Source: Elgaria multicarinata webbii
Lineage: Eukaryota; Chordata; Lepidosauria; Squamata; Anguidae
Direction of reading: 5' to 3'
NCBI RefSeq assembly: GCF_023053635.1
Contig: NC_086172.1
Location: 121,743,681 to 121,807,680, forward strand
Length of the DNA stretch: 64,000 bases
Shown here: piece after piece, positions 12,700 to 24,891 of the stretch
Position numbering within the stretch: the stretch's first letter is position 1
How the letters are laid out: every line of letters begins with the position of its first letter
Position numbers and translations under genes: made by a program
The notes under the pieces: generated by a model
Told to the model about the DNA's origin: nothing
Seen by the model: only the letters and a program-made list of their open reading frames with translations
The model's database searches: none

Positions 12700-13255
12700 A
12701 CAGCCCAAGCTTAAACAGAGCCTCTTATTGTCCTTGTCCTCGCCCCCGCCGAGACTCACCACCATTCTCTCTTGCCCTGCCTTTCAAGTCCAATCTTTTC
12801 TGCCGCTTTGAACTCAGTCTGCAGAGCTTAGAGTGACGATTCAAGTGATCAATAGAAGGACATTCCTTGGCCTGGAGCACCCAATCAAGAGACAAGAGGC
12901 TGGATTTTCATGTTTCCGCGTTAACTATTTCCTTGTCGGTCAACAATGTCCGAAACAAGATTACGTGAGGCTTGCTGGTTTAGTTTTAAATTATAATTAA
13001 AATGATGAGAATCCGGGATTGCTAGGGCGGTGGTTCCCCCAGGGTAGGATACAGAAAGTCCGGGCTGCCTTGTCCCAATAGCAGCAAATGGAGGCTATAC
13101 TAAAAGCCCACCTAGTTCTACAGAGGGAGGGAAGAGACGCAGGCCTGACCCCGCCTTTTACTTCTCCTGTTACAATTATGACGATCAGGGCGGAGTCCCC
13201 CGGCGAAGACTCTTGAGCAGTCACGGGATAAGGGGAGATCCTGCAATAGAGCGGC
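12700..13255. promoter_or_regulatory. CpG-enriched island 3, weaker promoter candidate
   Basis: Moderately CpG-rich. Contains a CCAATC near 12875, a GC-rich CGCCCCCGCCGAG stretch near 12740 and a minus-strand donor GGTG|GTGAGT at 12758-12759. A CR1 fragment adjoins it from about 13262. Weaker than the other two islands; it could be an alternative first exon or simply GC-rich sequence. Confidence 0.35.
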
Positions 13256-13261
13256 AAAGCA

Positions 13262-13515
13262 GAGCGATGTAATTAGTGGGGTCCCCCAAACGTCTATATT
13301 GGGACTAGTGCTTTTTCATTTGTTCAGAAATTATCTGGAGTTGGGGGTGAGCCGTAAGCTGGCCAGGTTTGCTGCTGACACGAACTTACCTAAGGTTGTT
13401 AAAACAAAAAGGAAGAGTGACGAGCTCCAAAAGGATCTCTCCAGCTGGGGAAATGCCAAATACGGTTCAATCTAATTAAATGTAAAGTGATGCACATCGG
13501 TGCAAAAAATATATA
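13262..13515 (+). repeat. CR1-type reverse-transcriptase fragment
   Basis: Conceptual fragments SGVPQTSILGLVLFH, then LARFAADTN, then VMHIGAKN match the G-V-P-Q-G-S, F-A-D-D-T and K-V-M-H-I-G blocks of CR1 reverse transcriptase. The copy is decayed: the F-A-D-D catalytic motif reads F-A-A-D. Confidence 0.75.
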
Positions 13516-13720
13516 TCCTAATTACACATACCCATGTTGCTATAACGCCTTTATTAGGCCAACCAAAAGATCACACACATAAAAAGTGCAAGCTTTCAAG
13601 ATCCCCAGAACTCGTCTTCTGACAATATGTTATAAAAGGCACCTGCTTTGCATTTTGAAATTCGTAGGTGGCCCAATATATACCAAAGCTAACGTAGCAA
13701 TGCGGAGAGGAAAGCAACAC
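13516..13720. repeat. Unclassified dispersed repeat
   Basis: Words such as CGCCTTTATTAGGCCAACCA and CCCCAGAACTCGTCTTCTGA look like a known interspersed repeat type, but I cannot name the family. Confidence 0.35.
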
Positions 13721-13898
13721 AGCCTTTTTTGAGAGTCACGCAATGGCTAGGTTGCCTAATTATATTTATCATCTGGGTCATACTAAAGCTGCAAGCCTAT
13801 ACAGTAATTGGAAGTAAACCCCACTGAACACAGTGAGACTTCTAACTACATGAAGATGATCAGGGTGTGCAAATTCCAAGTCAAAAGCTTTAGGAATG

Positions 13899-13899
13899 T

Positions 13900-13965
<66 letters not shown>
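13899..13965. repeat. Compound (GT)n(AT)n microsatellite
   Basis: About 18 nt of GT followed by about 50 nt of perfect AT alternation, abutting the 3' end of the L2-like element at 13966. The junction suggests the microsatellite grew at the LINE tail. Confidence 0.95.
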
Positions 13966-13972
<7 letters not shown>

Positions 13973-14728
13973 TATTTAGAATATTTATATACCGCTCCCC
14001 ATTGAAAAATTTCGGAGCGGTGTACAAGGTAAAATGAAAATAAAAACAGAATAAAACAGTTAAAACAAAATTTAAAAAGAAGCAAAAAACAACAACACAG
14101 TAATCCAAGGCTGCATGTTAGAGAAAGGCTTCTTGGAATAAAGATGTTTTCAGGAGGAGCCGAAAGGAGTACAAGGTTGGCACCTGCCTGACCTCCAGAG
14201 GCAGGGAATTCCACAGGAGGGGCGCCACCACGCTGAAGGCTCTTCCCCTGGTGAATTCCAATCGGAGGATGGATCTAGGTGGAACCACCAGGAGCAGGCC
14301 CTCGGATGACCTCAGTGACCGGGCAGGTTGGTAAGGGAAAAGGCGCTCTCTCAGGTATCCTGGTTCCAAGTTGTTTAGGGCTTTGTACACAAGTACAAGA
14401 ACCTTAAACCTGGCCTGGTAGTGAATAGGCAGCCAGTGCAGTTCCCTCAGCAGAGGAGTTACATGCTGGAAAGGGGCAGCTCTAGACAACAGCCGAGCTG
14501 CAGCATTCTGCACTAGCTCCAGCTTCCGGAGCAGCTTCAAGGGCAGCCCCACATAGAGCGCGTTGCAGTAATCCAATCTTGAGGTTACCAGTGCCTGTAC
14601 CACCGTGGTCAAGCTATCCCTGTCCAGGAGAGGCCGCAGTTGGCGAACCAACTGAAGATAGTAAAAGGCACTCCGAGCCGTGGCGGCTACTTGAGCCTCC
14701 AACGATAGAAATGGGTCTAAGAGTAACT
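13966..14728 (-). repeat. Young 5'-truncated L2-like LINE with open C-terminal ORF
   Basis: On the minus strand a 194-codon open frame (14118-14702) reads through SRLDYCNALYVGLPLKLLRK, LVQNAAARLLSRAAPF, RELHWLPIHYQARFKVLVLV and LLWNSLPLEVRQVPTLYSFR, the C-terminal domain of an L2/CR1-clade LINE ORF2. A 3' UTR follows, ending at the (TA)n. Its 3' half is about 95 percent identical by eye to the copy at 17665-18062, so the subfamily was recently active. The 5' part, including the catalytic domains, is absent. Confidence 0.85.
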
Positions 14729-15949
14729 ATATATATAGTTGCTTGCTGGCAAAGCTAACATTTAATTCTAGCCTTGCAAGATTCATATTAGGTAATGACG
14801 CTGTAAAGCTTTCTTCAAACATGGGTTTCCATTCTGCAATTACAATCATCTCCAATCAACATGACCACTTGTCAGGGACGATGGAAGTTGTAGTCCAAGA
14901 AAATATGGGAGCCCAAGATTTGGGGGGGCACTGGAGTAAATGATAATGATGGACTCCTCACCTGCTTTAAACTGAACCCTTTTCAGGATGGCGCAGATGG
15001 GCATTGTTCTATGGCCAAGCCAGTCTTTGCTGGCTTTATACATTCAACTCCAGGCGCCGTCTGAAGGTGAAAATACAGTCTTCAAGACTATTTAGCATCA
15101 ATCCTCAAAGCTTTTTTTTTTTTTTTTCAAATAAAGTGGTTTGGGAATTGCCATCTCAATTCTGTAAAAGACAGTGCATTTTGCTGTCCTGATAGGTGGT
15201 AGGTACAGCGTTGTCAGATACGGAAAATTGCTTAAAGCAGTATGAATAGAGTTACTTTCTCTAGCCAGTTTGTGGATGGTATAGCAATACACAAGCACAA
15301 TGAGCCTTTTTAGAAAACAAACAAACAGAATGGACCATTGCCAACCCCACAGCTGAATCCTGCTTTTTGGAAATGAGAAGCATTCTACTGTTGCCTTATT
15401 TTACACTAGTGAACTGCTTACACAAACGGATTGCTGTAGTGAAATGTGAATTGCATCTGTTGAACCAACATTTATAGGTAGACATTTTTGTATATTGTTT
15501 GTTCATTCATGGTTGTGCTTGAAGTAGCATTTTCCTGCTGGTTAAAGACAAGGTGATTTAAATCAAGTTTCCCATTTTGAAATGGATATTATTTGTTGAC
15601 CAGACATTCATTCTGATTATTGCAACAATGAAAACATATTGATTTCCAAGTTATTGTTGTTATGACTACTATTATTAACCGTTTCCCTCCGCTCCTGGAG
15701 GTTTTTCTAGATGGACATGTCAGGCTTTGCTAAGTCATGCTGATTCAGGAATTTCTTGACTATTGAACATATTTTAAGTATGACTGATTTATGGATGTTG
15801 GTGTGGATGTATTTTGGTAGGTCCAGTTTCTGAAGGTTTTCTGTACAGTTTTTTGATGTGATGCCGGTGACTGATGTGACTAACAGAATAATTGTGACCT
15901 TCTCTTGTTGCCATAATTCTTTAACTTCCATAACCAGTGGTTGTTGTTG

Positions 15950-16197
15950 TTGTTTTAATATTATTAATGCATTTCTATCCTGCCTTTTTTCCTCTCCCAA
16001 GGAACCCAAGGCACCTCACATAGTCTTTCACCTCCTCTCTATATTATCCTTACAACATCCCTGTGAAATGAGTTAGGCTGAGAGTCAGTGACTGGTTCAA
16101 AGTAACCCAGTGAGTTTCATAGCCAAGTAGGGATTAGAATCCAGATCTCCCAAGTCCCAGTCCAACACTCTGGCCATTACACCATACTGGCTCTCTT
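15950..16197 (-). repeat. tRNA-derived SINE (MIR/CORE-like)
   Basis: The minus strand begins GAGAGCCAGTATGGTGTAAT with an A-box-like start and a degraded B box GGATTCTAATCC. It then has a core with CACTGGGTTACTTTGAACCA and a LINE-like 3' part. The + oriented copy at 23.9-24.1 kb shows the same order. Confidence 0.7.
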
Positions 16198-16824
16198 TGT
16201 GTTTTTATAACCTAGAAATATAATTCAAAATCTTTGGTCTTACATACCTGGGCATAAAAGCAACCCAGGTATATATCAGTGATTTTTTAAATCATCCAAT
16301 CTTATCCACTTCCCTTTCTGTGTTAGGAATCTTATTTTTAATTTCTGTAACTCATGAAGATATTTGCATTCCTAACTAGCAGAGGGGAAAGGTACACATC
16401 CTTGTAAAGGGTTGGGTCTTGGATTTGTCTTCCACTGATAGAAGAGTTCCACTCATGGAAGGCACCTCTGCCTAATTTTCGGGGGGGGGGAACACACCAC
16501 AGCTCACCCCGTTAAGCAGGGTCCCCCAACTCTCTGCAGCACTTTAAGGGGGCTGGAGGGGCTGCTGTTCAGAGGAGGGGGTAGAAGTTCTGTTTCTGGC
16601 AGTGTAATTACACGTGCTTAAATCTGGTATTTTAAAATCAATGATGTATTTTAACATCAAGGGTGGGTTTTGGAAAAGGTACAGAATTCATTTTTTCCAG
16701 ATTTATACACAGGCTTATTAGGATTGAACAGAGTTCTTTTCTTTTGAGCAATTAAAAAGTCATAATATCATCTTGTGGCACATGAGTAGTAAATGAAATA
16801 TACTCAGGAATGGGAAATACAGGC

Positions 16825-19050
16825 CCCATGGCAAGTGACCTTAATGAGAAAAGGAGTCCAAGATGGGTGAGAGTATTTTAAAAAGGAAATTTTAAAGGCA
16901 CTATTACAAACAATTCCAACAAGGAAAAAATATAGATGACACAGAGGAAACCAATGTGGGTCCACAAAAAGCTTAGAGATGACCTGAAAACAAAAAAGAA
17001 TACATATAGGAAGTGGAAGGAAGGCCAGGCCACAAAAGAAGACTACAGACAGGTAGCATAGAAGTGCCGAAATGGTGTCAGGAAGGCTAAAGCTGAGAAT
17101 GAGCTGAGATTAGCAAGGGATGCTGAAAGCAATAAAAATGCTTTCTTCAAATATGTGAATAGTAAAAGAGGAAAGAAAGGGTGGTTCAACTGCTTAACGA
17201 GGATGGTAAATTGATAACAGATGACAAAGAAAAGGCGGAAGTGCTCAGTTCCTACTTTGGCTCAGTCTTCTCCCAAAAGCGGGTCTATAACCCCCTGGAA
17301 AAAGTAAAGTACAAGCTGAGGGGGCAGGATTGTAGTTTGAGATTGATAAACAAATGGTCAAGGAACACCTAATTTCTTTGAACAAGTTCAAATCTCCAGG
17401 GCCCGATGGACTGCATCCTAGAGTAATGAAGGAGCTAGTAGAACTCTCAGAACCACTGTCTATTATCTTTGTGTAATCATGGACGACGAGTGAGGTGCCA
17501 GACAACTGGAGGAGGGCTAACGTTGTCCCTATCTTCAAAAAGAGCAAAAAGGAAGAACCTGGGAACTACAGACCAGTCAGTCTGACATCCATCCCTGGGG
17601 AAATTTTGGAGCAGATTATAAAGAAGTCAAACCGTAAGCACCTTGAAAACAATGCAGTGATTATTTATTTTTTTTATTTTATTTTATTTAGAATATTTAT
17701 ATACCGCTCCCCATTGAAAAATTTCGGAGCTGTGTACAAGGTAAGATGAAAATAAAAACAGAATAAAACAGTTAAAACAAAATTTAAAAGGAAGCAAAAA
17801 TCAGAAATCCAAGGCTGCATGTTAAAGAAAGGCTTCTTGGAATAAAGATGTTTTCAGGAGGCGCCGAAAGGAGTACAAGGTCGGAGCCTGCCTGACCTCC
17901 AGGGGCAGGGAATTCTACAGGAGGGGCGCCACCACGCTGAAGGCTCTTCCCCTGGTGGATTCCAATCGGAGGATGGATCTAGGTGGAACCACCAGGAGCA
18001 GGCCCTCGGATGACCTCAGTGACTGGGCAGGTTGGTAAGGGAGAAGGCGCTCTCTCAAGTATTACTAGATTACTAGAAGCCAACATGGATTTGTCAAGAA
18101 CAAATCCTGTAAGACTAATCTGATCTCATTTTTTGATCGGGTAACCTCCCTTGTGGACTGTGGGAATGCTGTGGTCATAATATGTCTTGACTTCAGAAAA
18201 GCTAATACCATTGAAGACTCAAACAAACTTCAAACTGATCTTGATAGGCTAGGCTAGAGTGCTGAGCTGAAAACAACAGAATGAAATTTAATAGGGATAA
18301 ATGCCAAGTTCTATATTTAGGAAAAGGAAACCAAATGAACAGTCACAAGATGGGGGATACTTGGCTCAGCAATACCACAAACGAGGAGGATCTTGGAATT
18401 GTTGTAGATCACAAGCTGAATATGAGCCAACAGTGTGATTTGGCTGCAAAAAAAGCAAATGCTATTTTGTGCTGCATTCGAAGAAGTATAGCTTCCAAAT
18501 CGAGGTACTGGTTCCCCTCTATTCAGCCCTGGTTAGGCCTCATCTTGAGTATTGTGTCCAGTTCTGGGCACCACACTTCAAGAAGGATGCAGACAAGTTG
18601 GAGCGTGTTCAGAGGAGGGCAACGAGGATGATCAGGGGTCTGGAAATGAAGCCCTATGAGGAGAGATTAAAAAAACTGGGCATGTTTAGCCTAGAGAAGA
18701 GAAGATTGAGGGGAGACATGATAGCACTCTTCAAATACGTGAAAGGTTGTCACACAGAGGAGGGCCAGGATCTCTTCTCGATCATCTCAGAGTGCAGGAC
18801 ATGGAATAATGGGTTCAAGTTACAGGAAGCCAGATTCTGGCTTGATATTAGGAAAACTTCCTGACTGTTAGAGCAGTACGACAATTCAACCAGTTACCTA
18901 GGGAGGTTGAGTGCTCTCCCACACTAGAAGCATTCAAGAGGCAGCTGGACAACCGTCAGGTCTGCTTGAAGGTGGATTCCTGCACTGATCAGGAGGTTGG
19001 ACTCGATGGCCTTATAGGCCCCTTCCAACTCTACAATTTTATGATTCCTC
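16825..19050 (+). repeat. CR1 LINE, internally deleted, interrupted by an L2-like insertion
   Basis: Frames in order encode [84 protein letters not shown] and [20 protein letters not shown], all CR1 ORF2 blocks. They lead to a typical CR1 3' end at about 19.05 kb. The catalytic F-A-D-D section is deleted between about 18200 and 18280. The copy is inactive. Confidence 0.85.
17665..18062 (-). repeat. L2-like LINE 3' end nested in the CR1 copy
   Basis: Almost the same sequence as 13966-14345 and inserted in the opposite orientation within the CR1. CR1 coding sequence stops at ENNAV on the left and resumes at SQHGFVKN on the right. The nested order makes the L2-like subfamily younger than this CR1 insertion. 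Confidence 0.85.
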
Positions 19051-20860
19051 TCACCTCATTCCCAAGAACTAAATGTATTGATCTCTATTAGTAAAAGGCC
19101 AATGATACAAGCACTCCTTTTGCAGCTACATAAGTTAACAATGTACATGGATGGAAAGGCAGATGAAATAATTTCAGTAAGTCTTCCATGCCTGTCCATA
19201 AGGATCCCCAAAAAGAAGGCAAACACCATTTTCAGTTGTACTATGAATGACGTTTACCTTGTAGCTTGTCCTTTGTGAATACTGGTATGTGGTAGTAACC
19301 AAAAACTACTTACAGGGCTAATGAAGGGATTTCTGTGGACTGTTAGAACCAGATTTTATTTACATTGCAAGCATCTGCTGAACACAGTCCATATTTATAG
19401 TAATATCAGTGCCAGTATTTTCATGTTCTGGATCTCTGTGATATCATACAGAGGAAGTCTAAGCGGGCGGGAGAGTGAAGTGGCAGATCCTCCATCGCTT
19501 CTAAGGCCCTGTTACGTCAGGGCAGGCAATGGAGTAGGGGTGGACTTACCTTTTTAAAAATATTTCCCTCCAGTTGGTCTCCTGAGGCTGGTGTAGGCCA
19601 GGGGAACAGAGGAGCTTTGGATCCATTGGACTCTTTTTGAGGCCTACTGCTGTTTGTGCCAGCCATAGATTTAAGCCCATGGAGCTTTCTGCAGATATAA
19701 GTGGGACCTCCAGAGCAGATATTTCCCCTCCCTGGAAGAGCAGCCCCTCAGACAGATAGCCATGGGGTTTAGAGTTACTCTGGTACATATCATCTATACA
19801 AATCTATGTTATTACTACTAGTTATCTCTAATATCTTTCTTTTATGGAGATAACCACTTGTTTATGGTGTCTGGGGCATATCTTTGAGGTATTTTTGAAG
19901 TTAGTTATAATGCCATTTTGTATTTTGCCTTGCTATGAGGAAAAATAGAAATCTAAAATGGAGGAATAATGTATGGTGATGCCAGGTGCTGAAAAGATTA
20001 TTTTCAATGACTTTCAGAAGAGGACACATACCCCATTGAGAAGCAAAGCAGTTTGGGATATCACAAACCCGAAGGTCCACAGCTGGTTTACTGACATCTC
20101 ACTTGAACTTAGCGCAAAACGGATTTTATATCTTACTTGGGAAATCTTGAGTGCAAGACATAATAGGCAAATTATACCAGGGACAAAACTGACATCAGCA
20201 GATGGGGAGAAGATGTCTTAATTTCTGTTTTGGGCAAATGGTGTGAATGGTAAGGGATGCAGCTGCAGTTTATAGTAGCAAAAAATCAGAGATGCCTCTT
20301 CCTTGCTGCCGTTTGTGACTCTTTACTTTTAGAGCAGCAGGCTTCTGAGTTGAGCCAAGCTGCGTTCAGCTCTGCAGAAGTCAGGCTCTGCACAATTGGG
20401 CTTGATGAAAAGCAGCTGTTGGCAGCAGAAGGTGAGTGCTGGGCGGGCGGGCGGGCAGCAGAGTGGTGCGTCCAGCTCCAGGTAGATAAACTGGCACTTT
20501 GCCAGCAGAAGGTGCGAAAAGCCACAAGGTGCACTGCCATAAGAAACAGCAGCCTACCTGCACAGCCAAAGGAGCAATGAAGGCTAACCAGAAACAGAGT
20601 TGACTGTTCAGGAATTCCTTCCTGGTGGAGGAGCTGGTTCCCTCCTGAATGCCTCCTTCAAGTCCCAAATTACAGAGTGTGGGGACTTCACCAGCCTGGC
20701 ACTCTCCAGCTGTGTTGAATACAACTGTGATGGAATTCCCAGCTGGCTGGGAATTATGAGAGTTGCACTCCAACATAGTTGGTGGATGCTAGGTTGGGGA
20801 AGGCTAAATTTTAGCCTATTTGGATAAATACTGAAGAAAGCTTATCTTCTTGTTTAATTG
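19051..20860. other. Intergenic, no gene recognised
   Basis: One 107-codon open frame (20257-20580) does not resemble any protein I know and overlaps words (GGGAATTATGAGAGTTGCACTCC, AGGTTGGGGAAGGCT parts) typical of dispersed MITE repeats near 20.7-20.8 kb. I treat it as non-coding. Confidence 0.45.
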
Positions 20861-20867
20861 TTTGTTT

Positions 20868-21005
20868 TCTAGTGGCCTCTCCCACACTAGAGGCATTCAA
20901 GAGGCAGCTGGACAGCCATCTGTCAGGGATGCTTTAAAGTAGATTCCTGCAGTGAGCAGAGGGGTTGGACTCAATGGCCTTGTAGGCCCCTTCCGACTCT
21001 ACTAT
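20868..21005 (+). repeat. CR1 3' end fragment
   Basis: CTCCCACACTAGAGGCATTC, then GGTTGGACTCAATGGCCTTG, then CCCCTTCCGACTCTAC, the terminal part of the CR1 subfamily seen at 18.9-19.05 kb. Confidence 0.8.
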
Positions 21006-22850
21006 TCTGATTCCTTTCCTTTAAGGACTGCTATTCCTTAAGACTCGTAGGAGTAACATATGTCTCAGTGCTGCTAAACTGTCTTTATCACTTATTTATA
21101 AGTACACCAAAATCAAAGTACTTGTCTACATTCCCTCATTCTCTATAGGATGGATACAAAATGTATATAACATAGCTGTCATTAAATCCACTAAACCAGA
21201 CTAGGCCAGTTAGGGGAGCCTAATTTTCAAAATGAGATGAACTCCATATTTAAAGTTTGAATGTTGATTTGTAGTTTTATCCATTAGAATAATTACTCAA
21301 AATTGCCAAATAACTACTCCTGAACCAAAGGTGGCTTCTCAAGAACACCAGCAATACCAGCTGTGCATTGGGTACCACTGGACAACCTTGGCAAAGTTGA
21401 TAGGATTGTACATTAATTTCTAGTGTAGCTAGAAATATTACTGTTATTATTTTAAAATCAGTCAAATTTTATATTTATTTCATTCATAAGTTATCTTTGC
21501 TATTACTGTATGTTTCATTTTATTTGTATTTAATGTTTTGAATTATTCTGATACGCTCATTTAGACACATAGTAAAGCACTGGAAACTTTCGGTTTGGCT
21601 TGATGAATCGCTCATGATTTGGGGAGCTGGTGTATTGAGAATGGGAACACACTCTGAACTAAAATGGAAAACACTGTGATAACTCACAGGGCTGTTAATA
21701 TGGAACAGGATGCTGTAGAATCTACATTCTAACATAGTGAATTTTTCAACATTTAAATTACCAGCATGGGAAATGCAAAAATCTCTGAGCTTCACATTGT
21801 CTTAGATCAGACCATCTGCAGTGTCAAGTTAATTTCCTAGAAAGCCACAGCCCCACTGATTTGAGCTTCAGAAATCTGACATTAGACCATGAATGTGTAA
21901 TAGTCCCAGCAGTGAATCACTATTCCCATGCTTTCACACTACTCCAAACTCAGTTGTTTCTTCAAAGGAGATGAGGTTTTATGGTGTCTGTTTGTTCATT
22001 GGCCAGACTTCAGTAACATTTATGATTCACAACTCAAAAGGCCAGCAGAGTGATTAAGAAAAGCTAAATTTTATATTAAATTATCATCATTCCCTAAAAT
22101 ACTGAACATAGTGGTTAAATAACTCCAGAAAAAAAAAACACAGATCTCTCCAGTGAGTAACGTTAAAACCATTACACAGGAATGCAGGGAATTTGCTGCC
22201 ATTAGCTCAGGACAGACAGGAGAGAATTTTTTGCTTTTTACATAGTAAATCAGTGCTCAAGAGATTGTCCCCACTTCTGGCCTTCCCCATTCTATAAAGT
22301 CCCAGTGCAATGAGACTTTGCTTCTTCAGCATGCAAGTGAAGAGCCCCATAACCAGCAGCATTGGCCAAAGCTTGCTTGTGCACCCGAGATTAGGGAATC
22401 TCATCCTTGCTTACTTCACATGTGAGACTAAAGCCAGAGGTGCCATTTTCTCACTCCCCTGTAGCCATTAGAACTACCACTGGGGTGTGTGTGTGTGTGT
22501 GGAATGGAGGAGTCAGGTTTTGAAAAAGCAGGTCAATGCATAGTCTTAAGACTGGAATGTGCAATGGAAAGCCTCCTTACCAAGACAAGGAGAGTGCTTT
22601 CAAAAGTGATTGGGGTGAAAGCAATAGGCTTCTGTTGAAGAAGCGATTTCTGTTAATCCACTTCTCCCAGCCTCCATTTTTACGAAGATTTCTCTTCTAA
22701 ATGCAGCTGCCTGCACTCAATACTTTACCCTAGCCTCATTTGCTCTCATTGATGTCAGAAGCCTGGCTTCATCTTTCCTAAACTCCTTCCCCAAATGCCT
22801 TAGATTTTGTCCATGTTTACAACAATAGAGCTACTCTATGCCTTGCTGAG
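21006..22850. other. Intergenic, nothing recognised
   Basis: AT-rich; only short frames and a short (GT)n near 22.49 kb. No repeat family or gene identified with confidence. Confidence 0.5.
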
Positions 22851-22854
22851 ACTT

Positions 22855-23000
22855 TGGCCTTAGCTACACCTAAGGATTATCCCAGGCAAATGGAGGGGTC
22901 ATCCCTGCCTGCTCCCGGGATCACCTCTGTGTCATTTGGATGCACAGGGGTGATCCCAGGACAATCCCGGGATATAGGCCTGGTCTAGCCATGGCCTTGG
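22855..23000. repeat. Palindromic MITE-like element
   Basis: The end segments TTGGCCTTAGCTACACC and TCTAGCCATGGCCTTGG are partly inverted, with inner inverted words (ATCCCGGGA, GGGTGATCCC). A nonautonomous foldback element of unknown family. Confidence 0.4.
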
Positions 23001-23636
23001 TTTCCTCATCCCATAATCTGAGGAAATTTCAGCAAACACAGCATAAAAGCTTGGAGTCCCTAAAATAAATATAATTAAATTAAAATGTAATATTTTTCCT
23101 CCCGAAGAAAAAAGCTTAGTAATAACACAGACAGCTCCATGTCCTAATCCTAACCAGATTTCATAGGAATACATATCATTCAGCATTCAGCAATTTAATC
23201 TATAACTGAAAAGGCACCAATATATAGCTAACTTAATTTGTTTACCCTGCTTTCCCCGCTAGAATACTAGACTTCGCCCTTCCATGGGTCACCCTTTAAC
23301 CACTACTGCAGCTTTTTTGTTAGCAGATGGAGAATGTGTGAGATTTTTCCAAAAATGGGCAGAAGAAAGCAGACTGATACCAGGCATAAACCCTGGTTTT
23401 CCTGGATTCTAAAGTCTTGGAGAGATAGACAGAAGAGGCCCTCCACATGTAGGTGAAAAGAATGGTGAGGGAGGAGGGGTGAAGCTAGTGAGCTCATCTC
23501 CACTCATCTTCCTCTTTTGTAGGGCTTACACACAGCAGTGCCTGAATAGTCTCATTACCTGAAGTCAAAGTATAGTACAAGTCATGATGAGGCTGTAGAT
23601 TGCAGGTGAGAAGGAGAATAAAAGCTCATTGGAAAA

Positions 23637-23797
23637 CCAGTTACCTAGGGAGGTTGTGGGCTCTCCCACACTAGAGGCCTTCAAGAGGCAGCTGGACAAC
23701 CATCTGTCAGGTATGATTTAGGGTTGATTCCTGCATTGAGAAGGGGGTTGGACTCGATGGCTTTATAGGCCCCTTCCAATTCTACGATTCTTTGAAA
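23637..23797 (+). repeat. CR1 3' end fragment
   Basis: GAGGTTGTGGGCTCTCCCAC, GGACTCGATGGCTTTATAGG and CCCCTTCCAATTCTACG match the CR1 3' terminus at 18.9-19.05 kb. Confidence 0.85.
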
Positions 23798-23911
23798 TGT
23801 TGGGGAAACAATGTGAACTTACACTTTGAGCCCCAGAGAGTTACCTAGTTATTAAGTTCCAACTCATATGTAGAAAGTGGCCACATGATGGCTGCCTCAA
23901 ATCCAGACTCA

Positions 23912-24105
23912 ACTAGTGGAGTGTAATGACTAGAATGTTAGTCTTGGACCAGGAAACCTGAGTTCAAATTTTCATTCAATCATTCACTGAGTGACTTTGG
24001 ACCAGACACCATCTTTCAGCGTAACTTACCTCACAGGGTTGTTATGAATTAAGATGAGAATGTAGAGAATATGTCTACCATTAGACACTGGGATGGGAGT
24101 GTCTA
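23912..24105 (+). repeat. tRNA-derived SINE (MIR/CORE-like)
   Basis: GTGGAGTGTAATGACTAGAA, a B-box-like GAGTTCAAATT, CACTGAGTGACTTTGG and CTCACAGGGTTGTTATGA in order; opposite orientation to the copy at 15.95-16.2 kb. Confidence 0.7.
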
Positions 24106-24863
24106 GTCAGTTATGGAGTCATGAAAGCAAGCATGAGAGCCAGTGTGGTTCAGTATATGGATCTCTGTCATGAAAGTGATCAAGACTTTGCCCACAATGT
24201 AGGTAGGAAAACACACACAATAAATGTTGTAAGTGTGCAAAAATGGCAGAACAGTAATAGTAGCTAAGAGCTCAACAGGGGAAAATGCACAGCTGAGATT
24301 GGACAGTCAGGACTACTTGGCCTTTGATGAAGGAATACAGACATATGTTAGAAAGTCTTACCGAAAGTACTGAAACTCTGAAGCACAGATTGATTTTCCT
24401 AAGCGATTCTGCAGAAATATAATTTTCTGCATTTTAAACACAGATCGCAAATAGAGATTTTAATGTATAGCTTCCTCAACAAAGAAAGCAAGAGGGTTTC
24501 CCTGTCAGCTACATGATGAGAAAGGTTAGGGTTAATTAAATTGCCAGGCAAGCCAACAGTGCTCCAAGACTGGCTGCCTTAAGGCTGTCTTGTATGTATG
24601 CTGCTCCAAAAACATTCCTGTCTTCCCTGTTTTTTTTTTTATCATATTGAGCATGTACATACATGTTTAGAGTTTAAAAAAATCACCAGCAAATGTAAAT
24701 AAATGTAGCAGGAACAGCAGAGAAGGTGAGCCAAGGATGTTGATGTTACAGGAAACCAGCGGAAGCATGGCAAGTCTCAAGTGGATTGTGGACAAGCTAG
24801 AAGAAACAGGTTTCTATGACAGGGATGTGCTACTTAGAAGTGATTCATTCACTCACATCACAT

Positions 24864-24891
24864 CACACACAAACACACACACACACACACC
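24864..24891. repeat. (CA)n microsatellite
   Basis: A short imperfect run of CA dinucleotides, downstream of LRP4. Confidence 0.9.

Noticed and set aside
14118-14702. 194-codon open frame as a possible host gene
   Set aside because: SRLDYCNALY, LHWLPI and LLWNSLPLEVR are diagnostic of the C-terminal part of L2/CR1-clade LINE ORF2, so it is transposon-derived.
20257-20580. 107-codon open frame downstream of LRP4
   Set aside because: No recognisable domain, overlapping frames on the opposite strand of similar length, and repeat-like flanks; no basis for calling a gene.
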